Source: Aestuariibaculum lutulentum (GTDB lineage: Bacteria > Bacteroidota > Bacteroidia > Flavobacteriales > Flavobacteriaceae). Taken from it: a DNA stretch of 64,000 bases. The notes under the pieces were generated by a model. That model did no database searches, had not been told where the DNA came from, and saw only the letters and a program-made list of their open reading frames with translations. Positions 1-8,539 of this stretch are shown here, piece by piece; the first letter of the stretch is position 1; every line of letters starts with the position of its first letter. A program made the translations under genes and the position numbers. The stretch covers positions 2,326,501-2,390,500 of the forward strand of contig NZ_CP136709.1 in the NCBI RefSeq assembly GCF_032926325.1. Reading direction: 5' to 3'.

Positions 1-24
1 TAGTTTATTGTGATGCTTAAACTA

Positions 25-50
25 CCTTTCGACTGCGCTCAAGGTGACAT
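25..50. repeat. REP-like intergenic repeat fragment
   Basis: The short stretch CCTTTCGACTGCGCTCAAGG followed by TGACA lies just past the end of the aldehyde dehydrogenase gene. From memory, near-identical GACTGCGCTC sequences followed by TGACA are scattered between genes in many Flavobacteriia, so this is probably one copy of a dispersed palindromic repeat. Only one copy is in the window, so the assignment rests on recollection. Confidence 0.35.
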
Positions 51-70
51 CTTTTGCATTACAAGTTGTA

Positions 71-1510
71 TCAATATTTTATACATATATTTTTAGCTTC
101 GGTAAAAAATCGTAAGGCTTCAAAACCACCTTCACGACCAACACCAGAGTCCTTTACACCACCAAACTGCGTTCTTAAATCGCGAAGCATCCAGGTGTTT
201 ACCCAAATAATTCCTGCTTGTATATGGTTACTTAAACGCATGGCACGTTTTAAATCGTTAGTCCATAGCGTAGCCGATAAACCATATTTTACATCATTTG
301 CCATTTGTAATACTTCGTCTTCCGTATCAAACGGCATGATGGTTACTATAGGTCCAAATATTTCTTCCTGATTGAGCTGACAATCATTACTAGTAACTTC
401 AACAATGGTGGGTTTTACATAATAGCCGTTTTCGTAGCCTTCAATAATAATTTTGTTACCACCGCATAAAATAATGTGTTCTTTTTTCGCGATATCAATA
501 TACTTTAAAATCTTTTCAAAATGTTGTTTTGAAACTAAAGCGCCAATATCAGTATCTTGATTTAATGGATGACCAACTTTCAATTGCGTTACTTTATTTA
601 CAAAATCAGTTTTAAATTGTTCGTAAATGGAACGTTCTACAAAAATGCGACTACCACATAAGCAAATCTGTCCTTGATTAGCAAACGACGATCTAACGGT
701 TGTTTCTAACATCTTGTTATAATCGCAATCAGCAAAAATGATATTCGGATTTTTACCACCAAGTTCTAAAGATAATTTTTTGAATAAAGGGGCAGCTGTT
801 TTGGCAATATGCGCTCCGGTTATAGTGCCTCCTGTAAAGGAAATAGCTTTAATATCGGGATGTTCAATGATGGCTTGTCCGGTTGTAGAGCCTAAACCAT
901 GCACAATATTTAGCACGCCTTTAGGTAAGCCTACTTCGTTACAAATGTCTCCCAGTAAATAAGCTGTTGCTGGAGTGATTTCACTGGGTTTAGCAACCAC
1001 ACAATTACCAGCTGCAATCGCAGGTGCAATTTTCCAGGTAAATAAATACAACGGAAGATTCCATGGAGAAATACAGCCAACAACTCCGATGGGTTGTCTT
1101 AAGGTATAGTTTACAGCATCCAAACCAATGCTTTGATGGCTTTCACTTGAAAACTGTGTGATGGCATGCGCAAAAAAACGGAAGTTACTTGCTGCCCGGG
1201 GGATATCGATGGTTTTGGCTAAATGTATGGGTTTACCATTATCCTTGCTTTCTATTTCCGCAAAGCGATCTAAATTCGCTTCAATGAGTTCGGAAATTTT
1301 TGTTAAAATCCGACTGCGCTCGTCCAATGTGGTTTGTGACCAACTTGGAAACGCCGATTGTGCTGCTATGTACGCATTGTCGACATCTTCTTTCCCTGAA
1401 TTTGGTAAACTACCATAAATTTCCCCATCGGCAGGGCAGTAGTTGTCTAGCCATTCATTTGATAAGGGATCGTGAAAATTACCGTTTATGTAGTTTTGAA
1501 TTTTAAGCAT
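71..1510 (-). CDS. 2-aminomuconic-6-semialdehyde dehydrogenase (ALDH superfamily)
   Basis: This 479-residue NAD-dependent aldehyde dehydrogenase should oxidise 2-aminomuconate semialdehyde to 2-aminomuconate in the cytoplasm. It has the full ALDH architecture: the PWNLP segment, the NAD-binding SFTGGTITG loop, the general-base Glu in LELGGK, and the catalytic Cys in GQICLCGSRI. The GQICLC form is typical of the hydroxymuconic/aminomuconic semialdehyde subgroup. Its ATG overlaps the stop of the upstream RidA gene by one base (TAATG), so translation is probably coupled. Position in a kynurenine operon supports the substrate; a hydroxymuconic semialdehyde substrate is the main alternative. Confidence 0.85.
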   Translation of the reverse strand: MLKIQNYINGNFHDPLSNEWLDNYCPADGEIYGSLPNSGKEDVDNAYIAAQSAFPSWSQTTLDERSRILTKISELIEANLDRFAEIESKDNGKPIHLAKTIDIPRAASNFRFFAHAITQFSSESHQSIGLDAVNYTLRQPIGVVGCISPWNLPLYLFTWKIAPAIAAGNCVVAKPSEITPATAYLLGDICNEVGLPKGVLNIVHGLGSTTGQAIIEHPDIKAISFTGGTITGAHIAKTAAPLFKKLSLELGGKNPNIIFADCDYNKMLETTVRSSFANQGQICLCGSRIFVERSIYEQFKTDFVNKVTQLKVGHPLNQDTDIGALVSKQHFEKILKYIDIAKKEHIILCGGNKIIIEGYENGYYVKPTIVEVTSNDCQLNQEEIFGPIVTIMPFDTEDEVLQMANDVKYGLSATLWTNDLKRAMRLSNHIQAGIIWVNTWMLRDLRTQFGGVKDSGVGREGGFEALRFFTEAKNICIKY

Positions 1511-1914
1511 TACAGTTTTTTATAGGCCATTGCTTTTATTTCAACTACCAAATCGGGATGCGGTAGTTGATGAACCGCCACTGTGGTTCTTGTTGGGCCG
1601 GTTTCTTTATCAAAAAACTCGGCGTAAGCTTTATTGTAGCCTGCAAAGTCATTCATATTAACAAGAAAGGTAGTGACATCAACAACATCTTTAAGGGTAG
1701 CGCCTTCTTTAGCTAAATTCTTTTCAATATTTTTTATGACTTCTCGCGTTTGAACCTCAATATTTAAATGTTTCGTATTCATTTCGTCAATAACATCAAC
1801 ACCTGCAATAGAATTATCAGGTCGACGGGAACTGGTACCGGAAACGAAAATGAAATCGCCCACACGTTTGGTATGCGGATAGGCCCCTCGGGGTGTTACA
1901 GCTTCGCTTTTCAT
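1510..1914 (-). CDS. RidA-family deaminase, probable 2-aminomuconate deaminase
   Basis: A 134-residue RidA/YjgF-type protein (start [17 protein letters not shown]) with the family signature near its end ([13 protein letters not shown], conserved Arg, then VEIKAMA). RidA proteins are small trimeric enzymes that hydrolyse enamines and imines. Between kynurenine monooxygenase and a semialdehyde dehydrogenase, the likely job is deamination of 2-aminomuconate. The frame is open 12 codons further upstream, but that would start inside the preceding gene; ATG at 1914 leaves a 10-nt gap. General imine detoxification is an alternative role. Confidence 0.8.
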   Translation of the reverse strand: MKSEAVTPRGAYPHTKRVGDFIFVSGTSSRRPDNSIAGVDVIDEMNTKHLNIEVQTREVIKNIEKNLAKEGATLKDVVDVTTFLVNMNDFAGYNKAYAEFFDKETGPTRTTVAVHQLPHPDLVVEIKAMAYKKL

Positions 1915-1924
1915 AGTCTTGTTT

Positions 1925-3346
1925 TTAGTGATGCATATTTTTAGCAACACGGTCTTCTTCTAAAATATGTTCGGTTTCTGCCTGAACTTGTTTTAAGGTG
2001 TGTTCAAGCCAGGTTTTGTTGTCCAGTTTAAGCGGCGTTTCTATATCGCCATCAGTTAGCATGTTTAAAATAGCCTTGTCTTGTGCTCGTCCTCTTAACA
2101 TGGCTTCGCGATAGCCTATGTTTTCATTAAAGGTTACCAGGCCGTATTTCGAGGCATAAGCTTCTGGAAATGTTTTTTCGAAAGCCATCTCTAAGTTACG
2201 CTTTTCGCGGAAAATAGCATTGTTCACATGGCCTTTCATTTCATGGAAATTATCGATGGCTAAATCGGCAATGGCATCGGTGTCTTTTTTTCGATCTGTT
2301 TCAAAGGCTTTAAAGAGGCTTTCCCAATCGGTGAAATTTTCATCTAACAATTTATCAAATTCAGTAACATCTTCAAAGGAAGCATTCATTCCTTGACCGT
2401 AAAACGGAACAATGGCATGTGCGGCATCTCCTAATAACAAGGTATTTCCTTTATAATGCCAGGGTGAACATTTTACAGTTCCCAAAGGTGAAGTAGGGTT
2501 TTTAAAAAAGTCGTCCAAAAGATTAGGCATCAACTCTAAAGCATCTTTAAAGTAAGTTGAAAAGAATGCTGTAACGCGTTCTGGAGTTGTTAGATTATTG
2601 AAATTATACTCGCCGTCTTCATAACTTAAAAATAAGGTCACCGTAAAACTGCCATCTAAATTTGGTAGAGCAATCAGCATAAATGAATCACGTCCCCAAA
2701 TGTGTAATGCGTTTTTAAAAGTTTTAAATCCGCCATTTTCAGCAGGGAGAATACTTAATTCTTTGTAGCCATGCGTGAGATAATCCTGAGAAAAGCTGAA
2801 TAAAAATTTCTTTTCTAAATAATAGCTTTTTCGAAGCACAGAACCCGCGCCATCGGTCCCGATAATGACATCGGCTGCTTTTGAAAACTCAGTTTTATCT
2901 TCATATTTATAAAAATAGGAGATCTTGTTTTCAAAATCTACCGAAGTACATTTATGGTTAAAATGAATGGTGACATTGTCTAAAGCTTCGGCTTCATTAA
3001 GGAGCAGGGCATTTAAATCTGTACGGGAAATGGAGTTGATATATTCGTTCTCCTTTCCGCTATATGGTGATAAAAAGGTGTTGCCTTCAATATCATGTAA
3101 CATGCGACCATGCATAGGAATACAAAGTGGCTCTGCTTTATGTTGAATACCTACCATATTCATGGCCTTAATGCCTCGGTTGGAAAACGCAAGATTAATG
3201 GAGCGCCCGGCACTGATGTCTACTTTTCTCAGGTCAGGACGTTTTTCAAAAACTTCAACATTAAATCCACGTTGACCAAGTCGCAAAGCAAGTAGCGAAC
3301 CACAAAGTCCGGCTCCAATAATTTGTATGGTTTGGTTGTTATTCAT
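1925..3346 (-). CDS. kmo: kynurenine 3-monooxygenase
   Basis: A 473-residue FAD-dependent hydroxylase that converts kynurenine to 3-hydroxykynurenine with NADPH and O2. The N-terminal dinucleotide fold is clear ([19 protein letters not shown], then Glu in VEVFEKRPD), and the second FAD motif is [21 protein letters not shown] at about residue 310. The [12 protein letters not shown] segment is characteristic of kynurenine monooxygenases. The start codon overlaps the end of the kynureninase gene by 8 nt, so the two are translationally linked. Unlike the mitochondrial enzyme it has no obvious C-terminal membrane anchor. Confidence 0.95.
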   Translation of the reverse strand: MNNNQTIQIIGAGLCGSLLALRLGQRGFNVEVFEKRPDLRKVDISAGRSINLAFSNRGIKAMNMVGIQHKAEPLCIPMHGRMLHDIEGNTFLSPYSGKENEYINSISRTDLNALLLNEAEALDNVTIHFNHKCTSVDFENKISYFYKYEDKTEFSKAADVIIGTDGAGSVLRKSYYLEKKFLFSFSQDYLTHGYKELSILPAENGGFKTFKNALHIWGRDSFMLIALPNLDGSFTVTLFLSYEDGEYNFNNLTTPERVTAFFSTYFKDALELMPNLLDDFFKNPTSPLGTVKCSPWHYKGNTLLLGDAAHAIVPFYGQGMNASFEDVTEFDKLLDENFTDWESLFKAFETDRKKDTDAIADLAIDNFHEMKGHVNNAIFREKRNLEMAFEKTFPEAYASKYGLVTFNENIGYREAMLRGRAQDKAILNMLTDGDIETPLKLDNKTWLEHTLKQVQAETEHILEEDRVAKNMHH

Positions 3347-4610
3347 TTAAAATCCCTTTTAAAATTTCAACCATGCGATAGACATCCTCGAATGAGTTGT
3401 AAAGTGGTACAGGAGCACAGCGAATAACATCGGGTTCACGCCAGTCACAAATAATGCCTGCTTCTGTTAATTTTTTATGTAATGTTTTATCGGCATTTTT
3501 TACCTGAATGGATAATTGGCAACCACGTTGATTGCTGTTTTTTGGTGTGATAATTTTAATGTGTTCGTTGTTGAGTTCGTTGATTAAAAACTCAAAATAA
3601 CCAGTTAGCTTTTTAGATTTTTCGATTAGGTTTTCAAAGCCTACGTCATTGAATAAATCTAAAGAGGCCCGAATGGCAGCCATCGAAAGTATAGGCGGGT
3701 TACTTAATTGCCAGCCTTCAGCGCCCGGAAGTTGGTCGAATTCATCGCGCATATTAAAACGCGTTTGTTTATTGTGGCTCCACCAGCCAGTAAACCGGTT
3801 TAAGTTTTTATTGTAAGCATGGCGTTCATGAACAAAGGCGCCTGCTAAACTACCCGGACCAGAGTTTAAATATTTATAAGTACACCATACGGCAAAATCG
3901 GCGCCCGAATCGTGCAAATTTAAAGGTACGTTTCCTGCGCCATGAGCACAGTCGAAACCGACTTTACAACCGTAGTTTTGTCCGAGTTGAGTGATGCGTT
4001 TTAAGTCGAAATATTGTCCAGTATAATAATTTACGCCACCAATCATAATAAGAGCAATCTCATTACCATTTTTTTCTAAAATAGCTTCTAAATCTTCGTA
4101 TCGTAAAAGTTCTTCGCCTTCACGAGCTTTCCATAAAATAACCCCTTCTTTGTCGTCATAACCATGATGACGTAGTTGCGATTCTACAGCATATTTATCG
4201 GAAGGGAATGCATCGGCTTCAATTAAAATTTTGTAGCGAGTTGGTGTTGGTTGATAGAAGGACACCATCATAAAGTGGAGATTGGCGGTAAGAGTGTTCA
4301 TTACAACCACTTCAATAGGTTTTGCGCCAACGACCTTTGCCATACTTTCAGCTAAAAATTCATGATACGGCAACCAAGGGTGTTTGGCTTCAGTATGGCC
4401 TTCAACACCTAGGTTGGCCCAATCTTCCAATTCCTGATCAACGTAGGTTTTGGTTATTTTGGGTTGTAGTCCTAAAGAGTTACCACAGAGATAAATCAAG
4501 TCATTTCCGTGTTTGTCTTTCGGAATATGAAATTGATTTCGGTAAGAAGTCAATATGTCATTTTGGTCTAATTCTTTAGCGAAATCAAGACCAGATTTAA
4601 AGTCGAACAA
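3339..4610 (-). CDS. kynU: kynureninase
   Basis: A 423-residue PLP enzyme that cleaves 3-hydroxykynurenine (and kynurenine) to 3-hydroxyanthranilate plus alanine. Evidence includes the substrate-binding LCGNSLGLQP motif near residue 42, DCAHGAGNVPL, and the PLP lysine in WCTYKYLNSGPG. Length matches the family. It is the first gene of a four-gene minus-strand operon whose members are the middle and later steps of tryptophan degradation. 3-Hydroxyanthranilate dioxygenase and ACMS decarboxylase are not seen and may lie beyond the left edge. Confidence 0.95.
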   Translation of the reverse strand: MFDFKSGLDFAKELDQNDILTSYRNQFHIPKDKHGNDLIYLCGNSLGLQPKITKTYVDQELEDWANLGVEGHTEAKHPWLPYHEFLAESMAKVVGAKPIEVVVMNTLTANLHFMMVSFYQPTPTRYKILIEADAFPSDKYAVESQLRHHGYDDKEGVILWKAREGEELLRYEDLEAILEKNGNEIALIMIGGVNYYTGQYFDLKRITQLGQNYGCKVGFDCAHGAGNVPLNLHDSGADFAVWCTYKYLNSGPGSLAGAFVHERHAYNKNLNRFTGWWSHNKQTRFNMRDEFDQLPGAEGWQLSNPPILSMAAIRASLDLFNDVGFENLIEKSKKLTGYFEFLINELNNEHIKIITPKNSNQRGCQLSIQVKNADKTLHKKLTEAGIICDWREPDVIRCAPVPLYNSFEDVYRMVEILKGILNE

Positions 4611-4771
4611 AATAGTTTCGTTTAGTTTTCTAAAAAATTATGTTTCCTAAAGTTAGGAATAAAGTTGTTAACCTACTCTAATTTCAACTTCTAAATTTTG
4701 TATATTTAATGAAATGTATTGATTATTAGTGGCTTTGGTGATGGGTGGATAAATTCGAAAGTTTTATAACA

Positions 4772-5563
4772 ATGGAAATTAATGATGTATGGAAAGCAGG
4801 AGACCCGTATGAATACTTTATGGGAAGATGGAGTTCATTAATGGCTGCAAAATTTCTTAAATGGCTAGATGCAGGTTTGGGAAAAAACTGGCTTGATGTT
4901 GGTTGTGGAACAGGTGCCTTAAGTGAGTCTATTGAACAACATTGTAAGCCAATGAGTTTAAGTTGCATCGATCCGTCAGAGGGTTTTATTGAACAAGTGA
5001 AACAGAGAATTTTAATTACCGGTCAATTTAGAGTTGGAAGTGTTGAGAATTTACCGTTTAAAAATGAAAGTTTCGAGGTGGTAGTTTCTGGTCTTGCCTT
5101 GAATTTTTTTCAGAATTTAGAAAAAGCACTATCTGAATTAAAAAGAGTTTCTAGACCTAATGGTGTTATTGCGGCTTATGTTTGGGATTATTCCGATAGG
5201 ATGGATTTCTTGAGGTATTTTTGGGATGCAGCTTATCAAATTGATTCAAAATCAAAAGTATTCGATGAGGGATTACGATTTCCAATTTGTAATTCAGAGA
5301 ACTTAATTAAAGCATTCGAAAAGGCCAATCTAAAAAATATTGAATCGACTAAACTTGATATAGAAACAAATTTTAAAAATTTTGATGATTATTGGAATCC
5401 ATTTTTAGGAGGACAAGGTCCAGCACCAAGTTATTTAGCTTCTTTGGATAGTGAGCATAAGGAAGCTTTAAAAAGCAATCTTCAAGAAAGACTAAAATCT
5501 GAATCTGGTGGTTTAGTGAAGCTGTTAGCAAGAGCCATAGCTATTAAGGGAAAGTTTAAGTGA
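4772..5563 (+). CDS. class I SAM-dependent methyltransferase
   Basis: A 263-residue methyltransferase with the SAM-binding motif I WLDVGCGTGALSE and motif II/III segments (LSCIDPSEGFI, GSVENLPF, LKRVSRPNGVIAAYVWDY). Substrate is unknown. The open frame extends to a GTG at 4745, but the ATG at 4772 gives the usual family N-terminus (VWKAGDPYEYFMGRWSSLMA). It is divergent from the kynurenine operon across about 160 nt. No downstream partner fixes a pathway, so only the methyltransferase fold is certain. Confidence 0.8.
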   Translation: MEINDVWKAGDPYEYFMGRWSSLMAAKFLKWLDAGLGKNWLDVGCGTGALSESIEQHCKPMSLSCIDPSEGFIEQVKQRILITGQFRVGSVENLPFKNESFEVVVSGLALNFFQNLEKALSELKRVSRPNGVIAAYVWDYSDRMDFLRYFWDAAYQIDSKSKVFDEGLRFPICNSENLIKAFEKANLKNIESTKLDIETNFKNFDDYWNPFLGGQGPAPSYLASLDSEHKEALKSNLQERLKSESGGLVKLLARAIAIKGKFK

Positions 5564-5614
5564 AATTTATTAATAGCTTCCTATATATTAATTTATAACT
5601 TAATAGATAACATC

Positions 5615-6034
5615 ATGGATAAGACAAAAGAATATACAAATGGAGAAGTAACGATTGTCTGGAAACCTGAAAAATGTATCCACTCCGGTATTTGTGCTAA
5701 AGGTTTACCTCAGGTTTTTCAACCTATGGTTCGCCCATGGATTAATATTGATGGTGCTAAAACGGAAATATTGGTAGATCAGGTTAAAGCTTGTCCGTCG
5801 GGAGCTTTGAGTTATTATATGAACAACAAAAAAGATAAAACCTCTGAAGTTTTAGAGGCTCATGTTGAGGTTTTAGAAAATGGTCCGTTATTAGTTTATG
5901 GCACGCTTCATATCAGTCATAAAGATGGAAGTCAGGAAGTGAAAAATAAAACCACGGCATTTTGTAGGTGTGGACATTCTCATAACAAACCTTTTTGTGA
6001 TGGATCGCACGCTAAGGAGAATTTTAAAGGCTAA
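5615..6034 (+). CDS. YjdI-type [4Fe-4S] domain fused to a CDGSH iron-sulfur domain
   Basis: A 139-residue protein with two iron-sulfur modules. The first 70 residues are a DUF1271/YjdI-like domain (WKPEKCIHSGICAKGLPQVF ... KACPSGALSY), a ferredoxin-like site with Cys at CIHSGIC and CPSG. The C-terminus is a CDGSH zinc-finger-like site (CRCGHSHNKPFCDGSH), which in mitoNEET-type proteins holds a [2Fe-2S] cluster with three Cys and one His. The likely role is electron or cluster transfer in the cytoplasm; no substrate can be given. It stands alone, with a strong terminator 7 nt after its stop. Confidence 0.85.
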   Translation: MDKTKEYTNGEVTIVWKPEKCIHSGICAKGLPQVFQPMVRPWINIDGAKTEILVDQVKACPSGALSYYMNNKKDKTSEVLEAHVEVLENGPLLVYGTLHISHKDGSQEVKNKTTAFCRCGHSHNKPFCDGSHAKENFKG

Positions 6035-6040
6035 AAGAAA

Positions 6041-6070
6041 AAGCGCTTCAACTGTATAATTGAAGCGCTT
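6041..6070 (+). terminator. intrinsic terminator of the CDGSH gene
   Basis: Perfect 11-bp stem (AAGCGCTTCAA / TTGAAGCGCTT) with an 8-nt loop, starting 6 nt after the stop codon. The following T-rich stretch is short, so efficiency is uncertain. Confidence 0.7.
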
Positions 6071-6177
6071 TAAATATATAGAGACGCATACGCGGAATAT
6101 TAAATCTATATTTCCTTAAGCCGATTTATAATATATACGTTATAAAGATGCTTTTGGATGTTAATGGTGGTTAAAAG

Positions 6178-6978
6178 ATGAATAAAAATTCGGAATATTT
6201 TGAAGTCAATAAAAAGACTTGGAATGACAAGGTTAAGATTCATGTAGAAAGTGAAATGTATAACTTTGAGGCTTTTATAACAGGTAAGACTTCTTTAAAT
6301 TCTTATGAGCTGTTGGCTTTAGGAAATGTTCGTGGAAAATCTTTATTGCATTTGCAATGTCATTTTGGGCAAGATACCTTGAGTTGGAGTAGAGAGGGAG
6401 CTATTTGCGTTGGTGTAGATTTAAGTAATGAAGGCATTAAAATGGCGAAAGGTCTTAATGACGAATTGGGTTTAGATGCTAAATTTGTTTGTTGTAATGT
6501 ACTAGATGTCCCCGATTATATTTCAGAAACATTCGATATTGTTTTTACAAGTTATGGTGTTATTGGCTGGTTGCCGGATTTAAAACCTTGGGGTAAAATT
6601 ATAGCCGATCGTTTAAGGTCAGGAGGTGTTTTTTATATTGTTGAATTTCATCCTATTGTTTGGATGTTCGATTATTTAGAAGGTAAGCCAGTTATGAAGT
6701 ATGGCTATATGCAGGACGAAGTGATTTATGAGGAATATGAAGGTACTTATGCGGACACCAAATCGAAAATAGTAAGTAAGGAATATGGTTGGAATCATGG
6801 TTTAGGTGAAGTAGTTACAGCATTAACAGAAGCAGGTCTAAGCATAGAATATTTACGGGAGCATGATGAAAGTCCGTATAATGTTTTACCAGATTTAGTA
6901 AAAACCGAATCTCATAATTATGTAACTAAAGACCGTTTGTATCCTTTAATTTTTGAAATTAAGGCGACAAAACCTTAA
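6178..6978 (+). CDS. class I SAM-dependent methyltransferase
   Basis: A 266-residue methyltransferase; motif I is LLHLQCHFGQDTLSW, motif II VGVDLSNEGIKMAKG, and DVLDV/FDIVFTSYGVIGWLPDL forms the motif III/IV region, with the later segment GGVFYIVEFHPIVW. The LQCHFGQDT variant of motif I is a well-populated uncharacterised subgroup. Substrate is unknown. Its stop codon shares a TTAA tetranucleotide with the convergent msrA gene (4-nt overlap). It is not closely similar to the methyltransferase at 4772. Confidence 0.8.
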   Translation: MNKNSEYFEVNKKTWNDKVKIHVESEMYNFEAFITGKTSLNSYELLALGNVRGKSLLHLQCHFGQDTLSWSREGAICVGVDLSNEGIKMAKGLNDELGLDAKFVCCNVLDVPDYISETFDIVFTSYGVIGWLPDLKPWGKIIADRLRSGGVFYIVEFHPIVWMFDYLEGKPVMKYGYMQDEVIYEEYEGTYADTKSKIVSKEYGWNHGLGEVVTALTEAGLSIEYLREHDESPYNVLPDLVKTESHNYVTKDRLYPLIFEIKATKP

Positions 6979-7631
6979 TGATTTTCTTTTAGCAATTCTG
7001 GGAATTTAGCTTTAAACCGATTTAACCTCGGAATAGAAACATTGCGTACATAAGGATTGTTGGGATGCAGGCGTTCGTAATTTTGATGATAATCTTCAGC
7101 TTTCCAGAATTTTTGAAACGGATATACCTCGGCTGCGATTTTAGCATTTAGTTTTTTTGCTAATACTTCTTTTTTCTTCAGAATGATAGCCTTCTGTTCT
7201 TCATTCTGATAAAAAATAATAGAACGGTATTGCGAGCCAATATCATTACCTTGTCCGTTAACCTGAGTCACATTTTGCGAGCCAAAATAAACATCAACTA
7301 AAGTTGAAAAACTTACTATGTTAGGGTCATAAATCACTTCAACCGATTCGGCATGCCCCGTTTTTCCCGTGTTACTGGCTTCGTAAGTAGGGTTTTTAGT
7401 ATGACCTCCGGAATACCCGCTAATCACTTCATCTACACCTTTAATACTTTCATAAATAGCTTCAACACACCAAAAGCAGCCACTGGCAAAGTAAGCGCGA
7501 GCTTTTCCATTTTTTAATGGGACTTCTACTGGATTTGAGTTTATTATCGCTTCCTGAGCTTTTGAGTTTTGGGCTGTATTCTGACAACTTATAATTAGGG
7601 TAAGGGTGAAGGTGAAAATAAGATGTTTCAT
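6975..7631 (-). CDS. msrA: peptide methionine sulfoxide reductase MsrA, lipoprotein form
   Basis: A 218-residue MsrA that reduces methionine-S-sulfoxide in proteins. The catalytic motif GCFWCVEA lies about 52 residues in, followed by GYSGGHTKNPTYE and GHAESVEVIYDP, all diagnostic. The N-terminus is a lipoprotein signal peptide with a lipobox ending LIISC, so the enzyme should be anchored in the cell envelope and act on oxidised exported proteins. No MsrB domain is fused. Its end overlaps the convergent methyltransferase gene by 4 nt. Confidence 0.95.
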   Translation of the reverse strand: MKHLIFTFTLTLIISCQNTAQNSKAQEAIINSNPVEVPLKNGKARAYFASGCFWCVEAIYESIKGVDEVISGYSGGHTKNPTYEASNTGKTGHAESVEVIYDPNIVSFSTLVDVYFGSQNVTQVNGQGNDIGSQYRSIIFYQNEEQKAIILKKKEVLAKKLNAKIAAEVYPFQKFWKAEDYHQNYERLHPNNPYVRNVSIPRLNRFKAKFPELLKENH

Positions 7632-7697
7632 TGGTTTCGAGTTGTTGCGTTTTAAGATTTAGACGTTACAATTTTAAAAACCTTAATAATTTGAAAT

Positions 7698-7732
7698 AAA
7701 AAAGCCTTTACTCAAAATTGGTAAAGGCTTTT
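7698..7732 (-). terminator. intrinsic terminator of the Nif3/coiled-coil operon
   Basis: 12-bp stem (plus-strand arms 7700-7711 and 7721-7732, AAAAGCCTTTAC / GTAAAGGCTTTT) with a 9-nt loop. On the minus strand it is followed by a run of T. It lies 22 nt past the end of the 7754 gene. Confidence 0.8.
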
Positions 7733-7753
7733 AAATATTTAGTTAGAAAGTTA

Positions 7754-8536
7754 TTAGCTTATTTTAGCGAATAATTTTTCCATTTTTTCTTTTTGTTCTT
7801 CAGCTAACTGTGCATCAACTAAGATACGTCCACTGTGCTCATCAGTAATGATTTTTTTACGAGCAGCAATCTCAACCTGAATTTGAGGTGGAATAGTGAA
7901 GAAAGATCCTCCTGAAGCACCTCTTTCAATTGGTACAACAGCTAAACCGTTTTTCACGTTTTGACGAATTCTGGTGTATGCAGAAACTAAACGCTCTTCA
8001 ATTTCGTTTTTGTAATCTTCAGATTTTTGAATTAAAGCTTTTTCTTCTTTTTCAGTTTCAGCTAAAATATCGTTTAACTCGCTTTTCTTGTGTTTAAGGT
8101 GCGTTTCACGCTCTTTTAAACGCTCTTTAGTTTCAGCGATAACTTCTTTTTTCTGTTCAATTTGAGCTTTAAATTCTTTAATGTGTTTTTCAGCTAATTG
8201 AATTTCTAATTCCTGGAATTCAACCTCTTTAGTTAAAGAATTATATTCTCTGTTATTTCTAACATTTTTTTGTTGCTCGGTGTACTTTTTAATTAAAGCT
8301 TTAGCTTCTTCAATAAGATTCTTTCTAGATGCGATGTCGTTGTCAATAACTTCTAAACTAGAAACTAATTTTTCTAATCTGATGTTAAGACCTGCAACTT
8401 CATCTTCTAAATCACGAACTTCTAAAGGAAGTTCTCCACGAACATTTCTAATTTCATCTATACGTGAATCGATGAGTTGTAAATCGTATAAAGCTCTTAA
8501 GCGCTCTTCAACAGTTACTTCTTTATTTTTAGCCAT
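7754..8536 (-). CDS. DUF164 / 'C4-type zinc ribbon' coiled-coil protein lacking all cysteines
   Basis: A 260-residue protein with a long charged coiled coil (about residues 30-185) and a C-terminal segment that aligns with the zinc-ribbon end of the DUF164 family (PPQIQVEI ... SGRILVD). Family members normally hold zinc with two pairs of Cys flanking this segment. Here the positions are filled by other residues (GASGGSFF; DEHSGRIL), and there is no Cys anywhere in the protein. It sits 3 nt after the Nif3 gene, a pairing common in bacteria, so the two probably act together. The exact function is unknown. Confidence 0.85.
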   Translation of the reverse strand: MAKNKEVTVEERLRALYDLQLIDSRIDEIRNVRGELPLEVRDLEDEVAGLNIRLEKLVSSLEVIDNDIASRKNLIEEAKALIKKYTEQQKNVRNNREYNSLTKEVEFQELEIQLAEKHIKEFKAQIEQKKEVIAETKERLKERETHLKHKKSELNDILAETEKEEKALIQKSEDYKNEIEERLVSAYTRIRQNVKNGLAVVPIERGASGGSFFTIPPQIQVEIAARKKIITDEHSGRILVDAQLAEEQKEKMEKLFAKIS

Positions 8537-8539
8537 ACT

